From: Psychrobacter immobilis
GTDB taxonomy: Bacteria > Pseudomonadota > Gammaproteobacteria > Pseudomonadales > Moraxellaceae
Direction of reading: 5' to 3'
DNA: 64,000 nt
Assembly: GCF_904846285.1 (NCBI RefSeq)
Contig: NZ_CAJHAD010000006.1
Span: 1-64,000, forward strand
This document shows, piece after piece, positions 18,630-28,322 of this stretch. The position numbers and the translations under genes were made by a program. The first letter of the stretch is position 1; each line of letters starts with the position of its first letter. The notes beneath the pieces were generated by a model, which was not told the DNA's origin, searched no databases, and worked only from the letters and a program-made list of their open reading frames with translations.

Positions 18630-19460
18630 CTAAACATGCAGGGCATGACCGCAGCGATCGCAGAAATCCGCACCTACAGCGTGACCGAATTTTCCGCAGT
18701 TTGGGCAGGCGATAGGATTGAGCTGTGGACGCATATTACGTGCCAGCTCAGCGGTAAAAATACCGGTTGGCACGGCAATAATCGCATAACCGGTAATCAT
18801 CACCATAGATGCAATTGCTTGCCCGATTGGAGTTTTTGGTGACATATCGCCATAGCCAGTGGTGGTGACCGTTACCACCGCCCAATAAATAGAGATGGGA
18901 ATACTGGTAAAGCCATTTTCCGGCCCTTCCACCACATAGACTACCGCTCCAAAAATAGTCACAAGCAAGACTAAAGATAAGAAAAATACCGTGATTTTTT
19001 GCTGACTGGTTTTAAGCGCTGAGGCAAGAAAACCCGCTTGCTGCATATAAGTATTGAGCTTGAGCACGCGGAATATACGCAAGATACGCAGTATGCGAAT
19101 CACCAGCAGATACTGGACGCCACCAAATATTAAGCTTAAATAACTTGGTAAAACTGATAATAAATCCACGACGCCAAAAAAGCTAAAGACATAACGAAAG
19201 CGATTGGGCGCTGAAAATAGTCTTAGGCTATACTCGATGGTAAACAAAATGGTAAAAAACCATTCTGCATAACGAAATAGCGTGCCATATTGCAAACGCA
19301 TGTACAGTACACTATCAAGCATCACCACAGCGACACTGGCCAAAATTGCAATCAACAATACAATATCAAACAGCTTACCCAAACGGGTATCCGTGCCTTC
19401 GATAATGATATGAATGCGGTTGCGCAAATGAGTAATGGCTTCGGCGGTTGGTTGCTTCAT
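18630..19460 (-). CDS. voltage-gated-type potassium channel with C-terminal zinc ribbon
   Basis: The 276-aa protein has six membrane segments. The fourth carries regularly spaced arginines (RILRILRIFRVLKL, 122-135) as in a voltage sensor, followed by a pore helix and the K+ selectivity filter TTTGYGD (199-205). The last ~28 residues form a four-cysteine zinc ribbon (CPNCG ... CDRCG). This is the Kv-like architecture of bacterial ion-transport-family channels; the cytosolic ribbon may serve assembly or sensing. No RCK domain is present. MITE copy A lies just beyond its 3' end. Confidence 0.92.
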   Translation of the reverse strand: MKQPTAEAITHLRNRIHIIIEGTDTRLGKLFDIVLLIAILASVAVVMLDSVLYMRLQYGTLFRYAEWFFTILFTIEYSLRLFSAPNRFRYVFSFFGVVDLLSVLPSYLSLIFGGVQYLLVIRILRILRIFRVLKLNTYMQQAGFLASALKTSQQKITVFFLSLVLLVTIFGAVVYVVEGPENGFTSIPISIYWAVVTVTTTGYGDMSPKTPIGQAIASMVMITGYAIIAVPTGIFTAELARNMRPQLNPIACPNCGKFGHAVGADFCDRCGHALHV

Positions 19461-19818
19461 AGAGTCAATAAAGTCACAAAATCAATGGTTATATAAAACC
19501 GAACGTTTTAGGCTGGCATGGACAAGCTTAGGTTGGTCAAAATGCGCTAAAGTGGTTTATAATATTGCAAATATTATTGCTGTCGACCGTTATTATGATA
19601 ATCAATAGTAGGTCAAAAGATAGAAAATAGCAGTGTAGCAAAAAAGCGCGCCAAACGACATACAAATCGTTAACTTGCCGAGAGGTCTATTACACTGTAT
19701 TAACAGCGCAATCATATAATAAAAACACCTCATCAGGTATAAAAGGTTGTCATTGGGGCATACCCTAACGACTTTTTTACCCGCACTATCAATAACACGT
19801 AAAACGTAAGGATGTTAT
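19461..19818. other. channel / yebC divergent intergenic region
   Basis: About 360 nt of AT-rich sequence between divergent genes. I see no palindrome, terminator or small ORF that I would defend. Confidence 0.4.
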
Positions 19819-20568
19819 ATGGCAGGCCATTCAAAATGGGCAAATATCAAACACCGTAAAGCCCGTCAGGATGCGGTAAAAGGTAAAGTATTTACCAAGA
19901 TTATTCGTGAGATTGTTTCTTCTGCCAAGCAAGGTGACCCCGACCCTAATAAAAACCCACGCTTGCGTGCTGTTATTGAAAAAGCGCTATCAGTCAATAT
20001 GACCCGAGATACCATCAATCGAGCAGTTGCTCGTGGTACAGGCGGCGATGACAATGATAATATGGATGAAGTCAGCTATGAAGGCTATGGCATCGGTGGC
20101 GTCGCAGTATTGGTAGAAACCTTGACTGATAACCTTAATCGTACAGTCAGTGAAGTGCGTCATGCTTTTACCAAAAATGAAGGTAATCTTGGCACCTCAG
20201 GCTCAGTGGCTTATCTATTTACCAAGCGCGGTGAAATCATTTTTAAAGATATTAGCTTAGAGGAAGATGTCATGCTCGCTGCTTTGGACGCTGGGGCACT
20301 TGATATCGAGAACGATGGCGAGTCACTACTAGTCATCACCGAATGGGAAAATTTCGGTAAAGTAAAAGATGCGCTCAATGCAGCAGGTCTTGTCTCCGAT
20401 AATGCCGAAGTCACTATGGCACCTGCCACCAGCGCCGAGATTGATAATGTCGACGACGCCCTCAAGGTAATGAAAATGATTGATATGTTAGAAGATATTG
20501 ATGATGTACAAGAAGTCTATAGCAACGTCAATTTTACAGATGAAGTCATGGCGCAGCTTGAACAGTAG
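19819..20568 (+). CDS. yebC: YebC/PmpR-family protein
   Basis: The 249-aa protein begins [17 protein letters not shown], the family hallmark, with [13 protein letters not shown] and [13 protein letters not shown] in the middle domains. Members act as transcriptional regulators in some species and as ribosome-associated factors that relieve stalling at proline stretches in others. AAGGATG precedes the ATG. It stands alone here, not beside ruvC-ruvA as in many gammaproteobacteria. Confidence 0.96.
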   Translation: MAGHSKWANIKHRKARQDAVKGKVFTKIIREIVSSAKQGDPDPNKNPRLRAVIEKALSVNMTRDTINRAVARGTGGDDNDNMDEVSYEGYGIGGVAVLVETLTDNLNRTVSEVRHAFTKNEGNLGTSGSVAYLFTKRGEIIFKDISLEEDVMLAALDAGALDIENDGESLLVITEWENFGKVKDALNAAGLVSDNAEVTMAPATSAEIDNVDDALKVMKMIDMLEDIDDVQEVYSNVNFTDEVMAQLEQ

Positions 20569-20667
20569 TTAAGTATAAGCTAGCTTAGCCGCAAAGTGAG
20601 TGTCAAAAAATATTTATTTTAATGAATAGCTGACTTATCGGTATCAGAACCCGCATCAGAATATGAG

Positions 20668-20698
20668 AACCAGACAGTTTTATACTGTCTGGTTTTTT
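20668..20698 (+). terminator. terminator after yebC
   Basis: A perfect 10-bp stem (AACCAGACAG / CTGTCTGGTT) with a 7-nt loop, followed by a T-tract, 100 nt past the yebC stop. Confidence 0.88.
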
Positions 20699-20722
20699 CA
20701 TTTCAATCACCCATCTGCAGTA

Positions 20723-20780
20723 TTGTATTTTTTCTAATCGAGGAATATAATCGGATTCAATAGTAACAATTATCATTAAC
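20723..20780 (+). promoter_or_regulatory. feoAB promoter with Fur-like site
   Basis: TTGTAT (20723-20728), a 17-nt spacer and TATAAT (20746-20751) form a good promoter. Just downstream, 20762-20780 matches the 19-bp Fur consensus at 13 positions by my alignment, with the ATCATTA half intact. The site would cover the transcription start, as expected for iron repression of a ferrous-iron importer. Confidence 0.6.
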
Positions 20781-20805
20781 ATATAAGAACGGATAAGGAC
20801 TCTTT

Positions 20806-21171
20806 ATGAGCACAACTCTTTCACCCTCCTATCCTACCCCTACTGCTGCTAATATCAACACTCTTAATTCCAATGCTGCAAATAATACTAATGCTGAAAA
20901 TCTGTGCTCCTTACTCGATTTGGCTAAACACCAACCTGCTATTATTGATGACATTGTCGCTAATGAGCGCTTTGGTGATATCGATAACGTTATCAGTCAA
21001 CGACTCAAAGACTTAGGCTTTTTGCCTAACACAATCATTCAAATTGTTGCCAAAGGTCTATTTGGAAAACCGCCTTATGCGGTACAACTTAGTACAGGCG
21101 CACAGTTTAGCTTACGTGCCGATGAGTTAATAAAAATCAGATGCCTCGCTATCACTATAGACTCAAGATAA
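20806..21171 (+). CDS. feoA: FeoA-type ferrous iron transport protein
   Basis: The FeoA SH3-like domain occupies about residues 45-116, with RLKDLGFLPNTIIQIV and a C-terminal SLRADELIKI strand. FeoA is a small cytosolic partner of FeoB. At 121 aa it is longer than the usual ~75-85 because of an N-terminal Asn/Thr/Ala-rich extension of about 35 residues with no recognisable signal. The AAGGA ribosome site is well placed for this ATG, so the extension appears translated. feoB begins 102 nt downstream. Confidence 0.9.
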   Translation: MSTTLSPSYPTPTAANINTLNSNAANNTNAENLCSLLDLAKHQPAIIDDIVANERFGDIDNVISQRLKDLGFLPNTIIQIVAKGLFGKPPYAVQLSTGAQFSLRADELIKIRCLAITIDSR

Positions 21172-21272
21172 GTCTCCGGTTCAATTTAATAAATTGCTCC
21201 TAAGCCACTGCATTAAGGCTGTTGTATAACCTTGATGACTTATAAATTGATAAATAAGCGATGTCCGAATAA

Positions 21273-23219
21273 ATGCCAAGTATGCAAATACAAGCTGTAA
21301 CTAGCCCTATCAATCTTGCCTTGGTTGGCGCCCCTAATTGTGGTAAAACAGCCACCTTTAATGTACTGACAGGCTCTAAAGCGAAAGTAGCAAACTATTC
21401 CGGCGTCACCGTCGATAAACGCACTGCCACGATGCTTGGGCATTCTACTGTCAATATTGTAGATTTGCCGGGTACTTATAGCTTAAGAACCACCAGCCTT
21501 GATGAAGAGGTCACTCGTAAAGTGATCTTTGGTCAGATGCCAGGTGAGCCGATACCTGATGGTATTATCTTCGTGGCTGATGCGACCAACTTGCGCATGT
21601 CACTACGTATGTTATTGGAGCTCAAAAGCTTAGGTTTGCCAATCATAGTCGCCCTCAATCTGAGCGACGTGGCCGAGAGCCGTGGTTTAGTGGTTGATGA
21701 GACCGTATTATCAGAAGAGCTGGGCGTTCCTGTTGTTAAGACGGTCGCCATCAAACGTCAAGGCTGCGAGCAGTTGCGGATTTTAGCGGATGACTTTATT
21801 GACTATCTCAATAATAAAGCTCAGCCTGTGCGTTTTTTTAATGCCGATACTAATGGTAATAGCATTAATATAGGCATTAATAGAATCAATAGCCTTAGTA
21901 CTGATACACAAGCTATGTATAAGAGTGCTGATGATATTCTGAGCCGAGCGGTGATAAGCTCACAACGTTTGCCAAAGTGGCATGAGCGCATAGATTATTT
22001 GGCGTTGCATCCTGTCATCGGGGTCATTATCCTATTAGCGATTCTTTTTATTATCTTTCAAGCCGTCTATGCGTGGGCAGAGCCACTGATGCAAGGCATT
22101 GAATGGTTAGTGGCAAGCCTTGGAGCACTGTTAGTCGAATGGCTACCGGATGGCATATTACAAAGCCTGCTTGTTAATGGTGTCGTGGCTGGGGTCGGTA
22201 GCGTCGTGGTATTTGTACCGCAAATTACCCTGCTATTTTTATTCTTATTAATCCTTGAAGATTCAGGCTACTTGCCGCGCGCCGCTTTTTTACTCGACAA
22301 CTTATTGTCTAAAGTAGGCTTATCCGGACGCTCATTTATCCCCTTGCTGTCAGGTTTCGCTTGTACGGTGCCAGCGGTTATGTCGACACGCACTATTCCC
22401 AATCATAAAGAACGTTTTGTGGCGATTGCTGTCTTGCCTATGCTGACCTGTTCAGCGCGTTTGCCGATTTATGCGCTGATTATTGCGGCGGTGATACCCA
22501 ATCAAACTGTCCTAGGTATTTTCAACTTGCAGGGTGTGACTTTATTTATATTATATATCGCGGGTATTTGTTCGGCGGCGTTTGTATCGTGGTTATTTAA
22601 ACGCTTTCATAATACGACATCAAAAGCGGCGGCATTTCCATTATTGATGGAGCTTCCCACTTATCGTCTACCAAATATCAAACATATTGCCAGTGAGCTT
22701 TGGGACAAGGTGAGCGCCTTTTTAATGAGAGCCGGTACAGTAATTTTTGCGCTGACGGTGATATTATGGGTATTGGTTACTTTTCCAGCAGCGCCTATCG
22801 GAGCTACGAATCCAGCGATTGATTATAGCTTTGCTGGCATGCTCGGGCATGTTATCGAGCCGATTTTTGCGCCCATTGGTTTTACGTGGCAGATGTGTAT
22901 TGCTTTAATCCCGGGTCTAGCTGCCAGAGAGGTAGTCATTGCCGCTTTAGGCACAGTATATGCGGTCGGTAGTGTGGGCGATGAAGCCGTCAATCAAACG
23001 CTTATCCCTATCATTCACACGCAGTGGGGATTGGCTACTGCGTTTTCATTTTTGGCGTTTTATGTTTATGCGCCGATGTGTTTGGCCACGCTGGCAGTTA
23101 TTCGTCGCGAAACCAAGTCTTTAAAGCAAACTGCAGCCATTGCTGGTTATCTGTTTATCTTGGCTTATCTAATGGCGTGGCTAACCTATCACGTGACAGG
23201 GCAAATTTTTGGATTTTAA
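21273..23219 (+). CDS. feoB: ferrous iron transporter FeoB
   Basis: N-terminal GTPase domain followed by a membrane permease for Fe2+. G1 is GAPNCGKTATFN (19-30), G3 DLPG, G4 NLSD. The permease has two gate repeats; the first holds GFACTVPAVMSTRTI and MLTCSARLPIY, and a later helix AREVVIAALGT. It has 648 aa, shorter than the ~770 of E. coli FeoB, with a compact helical linker. G1 has TA where many FeoB proteins have ST. It forms a feoA-feoB-small-peptide unit. Confidence 0.96.
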   Translation: MPSMQIQAVTSPINLALVGAPNCGKTATFNVLTGSKAKVANYSGVTVDKRTATMLGHSTVNIVDLPGTYSLRTTSLDEEVTRKVIFGQMPGEPIPDGIIFVADATNLRMSLRMLLELKSLGLPIIVALNLSDVAESRGLVVDETVLSEELGVPVVKTVAIKRQGCEQLRILADDFIDYLNNKAQPVRFFNADTNGNSINIGINRINSLSTDTQAMYKSADDILSRAVISSQRLPKWHERIDYLALHPVIGVIILLAILFIIFQAVYAWAEPLMQGIEWLVASLGALLVEWLPDGILQSLLVNGVVAGVGSVVVFVPQITLLFLFLLILEDSGYLPRAAFLLDNLLSKVGLSGRSFIPLLSGFACTVPAVMSTRTIPNHKERFVAIAVLPMLTCSARLPIYALIIAAVIPNQTVLGIFNLQGVTLFILYIAGICSAAFVSWLFKRFHNTTSKAAAFPLLMELPTYRLPNIKHIASELWDKVSAFLMRAGTVIFALTVILWVLVTFPAAPIGATNPAIDYSFAGMLGHVIEPIFAPIGFTWQMCIALIPGLAAREVVIAALGTVYAVGSVGDEAVNQTLIPIIHTQWGLATAFSFLAFYVYAPMCLATLAVIRRETKSLKQTAAIAGYLFILAYLMAWLTYHVTGQIFGF

Positions 23220-23230
23220 ATTTTGGAGGT

Positions 23231-23359
23231 ATGATGAGTACATTCTTAGAGTATTTATTGGTATTTATAATAGTTGTTTTATCTTTTTATTATGTATGGA
23301 CCAAGGTAATTTTCAAAAAGTCGCAAGATTGCAATGGCTGTGGTAAATGTTCTAAATAG
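23231..23359 (+). CDS. FeoB-associated Cys-rich membrane peptide
   Basis: A 42-aa peptide starts at the ATG at 23231 after TGGAGG, 11 nt past feoB. It has one membrane helix (about 4-24) and ends with CNGCGKCSK. Small single-helix proteins with a CxxCxxC tail occur after feoB in many bacteria and are annotated as FeoB-associated; their role is not settled, but the cysteines could bind Fe2+ or an Fe-S cluster. This is distinct from the winged-helix FeoC of enterobacteria, which is missing here. Confidence 0.85.
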   Translation: MMSTFLEYLLVFIIVVLSFYYVWTKVIFKKSQDCNGCGKCSK

Positions 23360-23412
23360 CCAAATATTATTTACAAACTCTAGTGTCTGCTTATTGGTAT
23401 AGGCCTGTTCTA

Positions 23413-23457
23413 AACAAGAAAAGGCCAAACGTTTTCAGTGTTTGGCCTTTTCTTGTT
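23413..23457. terminator. feo operon terminator
   Basis: A perfect 18-bp inverted repeat (AACAAGAAAAGGCCAAAC and complement) with a 9-nt loop, 53 nt after the small peptide gene. T-rich flanks within both arms suggest it also ends the convergent flavoenzyme transcript. Confidence 0.85.
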
Positions 23458-23559
23458 TGTGGAAATCTGTACAACAATAATATAATGACTAAAGCGCATT
23501 CGCTGCATCGTATGCTGTCTTGGTTGCATATGATATATCAGCAACCTCACAACAATCAC

Positions 23560-25436
23560 CTACTTGAACAACTTCAAACCTTTAACGCTCAAAGCCTCTG
23601 TGTCGAAGACTACGGGGCGCGCACCACTAGCGATAACGACATAGTCGTATGGAATTTGGGTAATACTGCCATTTTTATCTTTGCAATTCACTTCACCGCT
23701 GTTAATGCTTGTTACCATATATCCAGTATACTGTTCTACACCGTATGCCTTATAATTTTCGAGCATGCTAGGTAAAACAGTCACGCTGATATCACCACCA
23801 ATCTGCTCACGCATCTCTATTATCGATACCTTGCAGCCTTGTGTAGCAAGATATTCAGCGGTCTCACAGCCGACCACACCACCGCCGATTACCGCCACGC
23901 GCCCAGATACTTTATACTTACCTGCCAGCACCTGCCACGAATCATAAACGTTTTTGCCATCTATACCTGGAATTGGCGGTATAAAGCTTGACGCACCGAC
24001 TGCGACGATAACAGCATCAGGCTCTAGCGCCAGTATGCTTTGAATATTCGCTGTTTGACCCAATTTTAGCATTACACCCTGAGTATGTACGGCATGCACT
24101 AAATCTTCTATAGCTCGGCGTATTTCATTTTTACGCGGCGGAACAGCAGCGATGTGCAACTGCCCACCCAGCTCAGTAGCGGTTTCAAACAGGGTTACAC
24201 TATGACCTTTTTTTGCAGCCACACGGGCAGCTTCCAACCCTGCAGGACCGCCACCGACGACCACAACATTCTTCTTCATTTGAGCAGGCGTAATAAAACG
24301 CGTTTCTTCAAAGCCATTTTCAGGGTTGACCACGCAAGCAATAAACGAGCGATTTAGGACATTATCAACACAGCCTTCGTTGCAGCATATACAGCGAACG
24401 ATATCAGTGGCTTTATCCGCACCCGCCTTGTTCGCCCAATCAGGATCCGCTAAGAGCGCACGGCCAATCCCAATCATATCAGCCTTGCCATTTTGCAGTA
24501 TACCCTCACCCATCTCAGGATCAATGATACGCCCTGAGGTGCTAACCGGAATGGAGACCGCTTGCTTAACGGCACCTGTGATATCAGCAAAGAAGCAGTA
24601 AGGCTGCACGCCCATCGGCGGGATCGTGTCTGCCATATTACCAGTATGGTTCGCTTGCCCAACATGCAACATATCCACGCCTGCTGCTTCAAGCCACTGT
24701 GCAAACTCTGGCGCGTAGATTTCATCAACACCACCTTTACCACGCTCAGGTGTGACAACCGATAATTTATAATCGATAATCATATCTGGTACGACTTTTT
24801 TTAGGGCCTGTACTAACATCAAAGCAAAGCGTGTACGATTCTCAAGAGAGCCGCCAAACTTATCTGTGCGCGTGTTCATTTGTGTACTGCATAGCGCGCC
24901 GACCAGTCTGTCGCCATGCACCTGGATGACATCTATCCCCGCTTTTTGTGCACGCACTGCACAGGCACACATCTTGTCGATAATATGCATCAAAGCGTCT
25001 TCTGACACCTCATTGACGAAATATTGCATGTCATGATTGAGCTGGGTGCGTACCTTTTGCATCTCGCCAGCAGCAAACAAGGCGTTAAGGACATTAACGT
25101 CATACTCAGGATGAAAAGTCTGCACGCCAAGCTTGGCTCCGTAGATATGCACATTGTCAGCAAGTAGCCGGAAACTGTCTATTTGGCTATCATCAAATAA
25201 TTTAGGCGTCGGCGCAAAACTACGGACAGGCGCGAAGTCGCCTAGCACGATATAGCCTGTGCCACCCTTGCAAGACGAGTATAAAAGGCACGGCTTTGCG
25301 AGCTGATATTACCGTCTTTATCTTCATAGCCAGTCGTCAATGGTGGAAACATCGTACGGTTTTTAAAGATGACACCACCAATGGTGATAGGTTGTAATAT
25401 TTTCATAGCCGGTATTTTAGCGGTCGTATTATTCAT
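23560..25436 (-). pseudogene. frameshifted Old-Yellow-Enzyme / 2,4-dienoyl-CoA reductase-type flavoprotein
   Basis: Two frames make up one ~635-aa FMN/4Fe-4S/FAD reductase. The N-terminal part (25242-25436) reads MKILQPITIGGVIFKNR ... FYTRLA. The remainder (to 23560) has QVHGDRL, TDKFGGSLENRTRFAL, the Fe-S cysteines CICCNEGC, and two dinucleotide folds GGGPAGLEAA and GGGVVGCETA. Relatives read about LA(K)GGTGY at the junction. Here one base appears missing near 25265-25272, so translation stops after a short out-of-frame stretch. Relatives reduce enoyl-CoA, enoate or similar substrates. Apart from the shift the gene looks intact, so the loss is recent or a sequencing error. Confidence 0.85.
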
Positions 25437-25526
25437 AATATTCTACTTTTAGCCTATCCTTTGCACGAATGCTATTGATATTATTTGTATTGGAAAAACG
25501 ATATTGGACTTGTACAATCAAAATAA

Positions 25527-26102
25527 CTAATGCTTAACCTCGACACCTTCAATACCTTCGAGCGCTAGCAAGTATGTTTTCTTATCTAAGCCGCCTGTAT
25601 ATCCTCCCAGCTTACCATCGCTAGCAATAACACGGTGACAAGGAATAATGATGCTAAATGGGTTTCTGCCATTGGCATTGGCAACGGCGCGATAACCTTT
25701 AGGATTACCGACACGCTGCGCGAGTGTGGCATAACTAATCGTTTCGCCATGCGGTATCTTTTGCAGCTGTTGCCAGACACGTTGCTGAAAATCAGTGCCT
25801 AAGCTTATATCTAATGGCAAATCAAACGCTTGACGCTCACCTTTAAAGTACGCTGTTAATTGCTCAAGCGCTTCTATAAGTAGCGCCTCAGTAGGCTCGC
25901 TTTTGCTTAGGCTATTCTGAGCGATAAAGGTAAAATCTTGATCGACAAGTCCATAATGCTTTTTAAGCTTGGGAATAGATTTTGAGCTGTGCCAAGAATC
26001 GCCCACCTGCAGCCAATTGACTTCGACCAGCTTAGGACTGCTATGCCTATTAGCAATCAGTGATAACTGGTGCGACTCAACAGCTGCGATGGTGACTATC
26101 AT
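25527..26102 (-). CDS. ogt: methylated-DNA-protein cysteine methyltransferase
   Basis: Suicide repair protein that removes alkyl groups from O6-guanine. The 191-aa protein has the acceptor site IPCHRVI with Cys155, the recognition helix YRAVANANGRNP and a divergent N-terminal domain, as in Ogt and the C-terminal part of Ada. The ATG follows GAGGGAAG. It has no AdaA-type zinc-binding Cys domain, so a self-inducing regulator role is unlikely. It precedes no other gene in an obvious operon; ftsY is upstream on the same strand with a 65-nt gap. Confidence 0.93.
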   Translation of the reverse strand: MIVTIAAVESHQLSLIANRHSSPKLVEVNWLQVGDSWHSSKSIPKLKKHYGLVDQDFTFIAQNSLSKSEPTEALLIEALEQLTAYFKGERQAFDLPLDISLGTDFQQRVWQQLQKIPHGETISYATLAQRVGNPKGYRAVANANGRNPFSIIIPCHRVIASDGKLGGYTGGLDKKTYLLALEGIEGVEVKH

Positions 26103-26167
26103 GATTCTTCCCTCTAAACACTCATATTTTTAACACTTATTTATTCATTGAAAAAAACTACCAAGCG

Positions 26168-27604
26168 CTACTCTTTATCATCGGTCTCAAATAAGGCGGC
26201 GACGAACTGCTTCGGACTAAAGGCACGCAAATCATCAATCGACTCACCAACCCCGATATAGCGAATCGGCACATCCGTGGTTTCAGCAATATTAAAGACC
26301 ACACCACCTTTCGCAGTACCGTCTAGTTTGGTAATAGTAATACCGGTTAATGGTACGACTTTGTTAAACAACTCCACTTGGTTGATGGCATTTTGACCTG
26401 TGCCAGCATCAAGCACAATCATGCCTTCATGCGGTGCACTTGGATCGGCTTTACGCATCACGCGTACGACTTTTTCAAGCTCTGCCATTAAGTGGGTTTT
26501 ATTTTGCAAGCGTCCTGCAGTATCAGCGATTAATACATCGATATTTTTTGCTTTGGCAGACTGCATGGCATCAAAGATAACAGAGGCGCTGTCAGAGCCA
26601 TGACCTTGAGCGACAACAGGAATGTTATTGCGCTCACCCCAGATTTGTAGTTGTTCAGTCGCCGCAGCACGGAAAGTATCGCCAGCTGCTAGCATGACGG
26701 ATTTGCCCTCGCCTTGTAAACGCTTGGCAAGTTTACCAATAGTCGTCGTTTTACCAACACCATTAACGCCTACGACCAAGATAACAAAAGGCTTTTTACT
26801 GGTATCAATGACCAATGGCGCAACTTTTGGCGTTAAGATATCAACCAGCTCAGTTTGTAAGGCTTTATATAATGAATGAGCATAAATCAAATCACCACGA
26901 GCGGTTTGCTCAGTAAGGCTTTTAATAATACGATTGGTTGCATTGACACCGATATCAGCGACCAACAGCTGGTCTTCAACCTCTTCTAATAGCTCATCAT
27001 CAATCTCTTTGCCACCGATAAGGATACTAACCATACCTTCGGCAAGATTTTTACGTGACTTACTCAGCCCCGTTTTCATACGATTAAACCAGCTGCCTTT
27101 TTTCTTATTTTCCTCAGTCTCTTGTGACTCTTGTGACTCTTGTAACTCTTCTGGCGCTGCTGTTGGCTGCTGTAGCTCGCTCTGTGCTTTACTTTCTGTT
27201 TGCGCTTTATTTATAGCACTGGTATTTATAGCACTGGTATCGCTATTTGTAGATGAGACGCTTGCACTATCGCCTAAATGAGCTTGCAAAGGCATCGTAG
27301 GAATTTCGGTTGTAGACTGCGACGGAGCAGCAGTTGTTTGATCATTATTTGAAGTGCTTGATGCGCTACTTTCTACCGTACCTTTTACAATACTTTCGGC
27401 TGGGCTTTGTTTTTCTATCTCAACAATAGGCGTCGCTAATGGTAGGTCTGCCGCTGTATCGGTATGTGATGTATCCTCAGGCTCATCGATGATGGGCATC
27501 GTTTGCGCTGGCAGACTGGGTAAGGTAATATCATCGTCATCCAAATCATCAAGACCGCCGTCAAGGTTGATGACCACACGATTGCTATTATTGGGATTAT
27601 TCAT
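26168..27604 (-). CDS. ftsY: signal recognition particle receptor FtsY
   Basis: GTPase receptor that docks SRP-ribosome complexes at the membrane for co-translational insertion. The 478-aa protein has an acidic, low-complexity A domain (1-165) rich in Ser/Thr/Glu, then the N domain, and a G domain with GVNGVGKTT (279-287), DTFRAAATEQL, DTAGR and TKLDGTAKGG. Short tandem duplications in the A-domain DNA (near 27122-27147 and 27211-27240) encode Glu-Ser-Gln and Ile-Asn/Ser-Ala repeats and are probably length-variable. It is divergent from two M16 genes, a neighbourhood also seen in Pseudomonas. Confidence 0.97.
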   Translation of the reverse strand: MNNPNNSNRVVINLDGGLDDLDDDDITLPSLPAQTMPIIDEPEDTSHTDTAADLPLATPIVEIEKQSPAESIVKGTVESSASSTSNNDQTTAAPSQSTTEIPTMPLQAHLGDSASVSSTNSDTSAINTSAINKAQTESKAQSELQQPTAAPEELQESQESQETEENKKKGSWFNRMKTGLSKSRKNLAEGMVSILIGGKEIDDELLEEVEDQLLVADIGVNATNRIIKSLTEQTARGDLIYAHSLYKALQTELVDILTPKVAPLVIDTSKKPFVILVVGVNGVGKTTTIGKLAKRLQGEGKSVMLAAGDTFRAAATEQLQIWGERNNIPVVAQGHGSDSASVIFDAMQSAKAKNIDVLIADTAGRLQNKTHLMAELEKVVRVMRKADPSAPHEGMIVLDAGTGQNAINQVELFNKVVPLTGITITKLDGTAKGGVVFNIAETTDVPIRYIGVGESIDDLRAFSPKQFVAALFETDDKE

Positions 27605-28057
27605 AAGCTTGCCCTAAAAGTTATCATTATCAGTAATTTATTTTAAAGTGATTATTTTTAAAGTGACTGTTTTTAAAGTAATCGTTTTTAAAGTGACTCT
27701 TTTTAAAATGACGCCGCCCGCTTATTATTATTTAACGAGTGATTATTTTTAGCCTAGTTTAGCATAATTCAAGTGGTGCTTAGCCTTTAGCATTGTAGAG
27801 GGCGGTCAAATGATAAAAGCCGATGAATCAACAACAAACACCAATGCCTAAAACAATGCCAAATAGATGACTGTACATAATACAAAAAATCATGCTAATA
27901 AATTTATAGTAAACTGTCAGCTGATCTAAGCAAGTTTCACTTAAGGTTTGGACACAAAAATCCGACCTTAGTTATGCCAAACTTCGCCTACTCTTAGCCT
28001 GCATTATGCCACCATATTTTGTTTACTTTATTCAACCATTTATATTGGGAATGACCT
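27605..28057. other. ftsY upstream region
   Basis: AT-rich divergent region. It contains the 15-bp tandem repeat at 27641-27712 and otherwise no gene or hairpin that I can defend. Confidence 0.4.
27641..27712. repeat. 15-bp tandem repeat upstream of ftsY
   Basis: About four and a half copies of AAAGTGACTGTTTTT-like units (starts at 27645, 27660, 27675, 27690, 27705), each differing at a few bases. It lies 40-110 nt before the ftsY start, in the probable leader or promoter, and the count may vary between strains. Confidence 0.85.
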
Positions 28058-28210
28058 ATGCTATCACTATCGAACAATTATAAAAAAATAACCCAAATGG
28101 GCGCCGCCTTGCTTCTTGCGACCCTTGTATTATCATCGACAGGCTGTAGCACCACACAAGAATTTAAGCCTACTGCTACCGTCATGGTTGGGGCACACAA
28201 GTCTTTATAA
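28058..28210 (+). CDS. small lipoprotein, 50 aa
   Basis: MLSLSNNYKK opens a lipoprotein signal with a hydrophobic core (about 15-28) and lipobox LSSTGC; the acylated cysteine would be Cys31. The mature part is only about 20 residues, ending TVMVGAHKSL. A GGGA ribosome site precedes the ATG. Its short length hides it from usual ORF cut-offs. I do not recognise a named family. It lies 112 nt before two M16 peptidase genes on the same strand, so it may share their envelope location. Confidence 0.7.
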   Translation: MLSLSNNYKKITQMGAALLLATLVLSSTGCSTTQEFKPTATVMVGAHKSL

Positions 28211-28322
28211 TGGCTCTATGTTTATCATAAATACGTATATTAATATAAACATTAATATACGCCTTTCTCATTCTATAAATCAGTCACTTATCAGCTGCCT
28301 TTTTATATAAGTAGAACCTATC

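Noticed and set aside
23383-23775. 130-codon plus-strand frame
   Set aside because: It runs through the feo terminator and antisense into the flavoenzyme; no ribosome site and no protein-like features.
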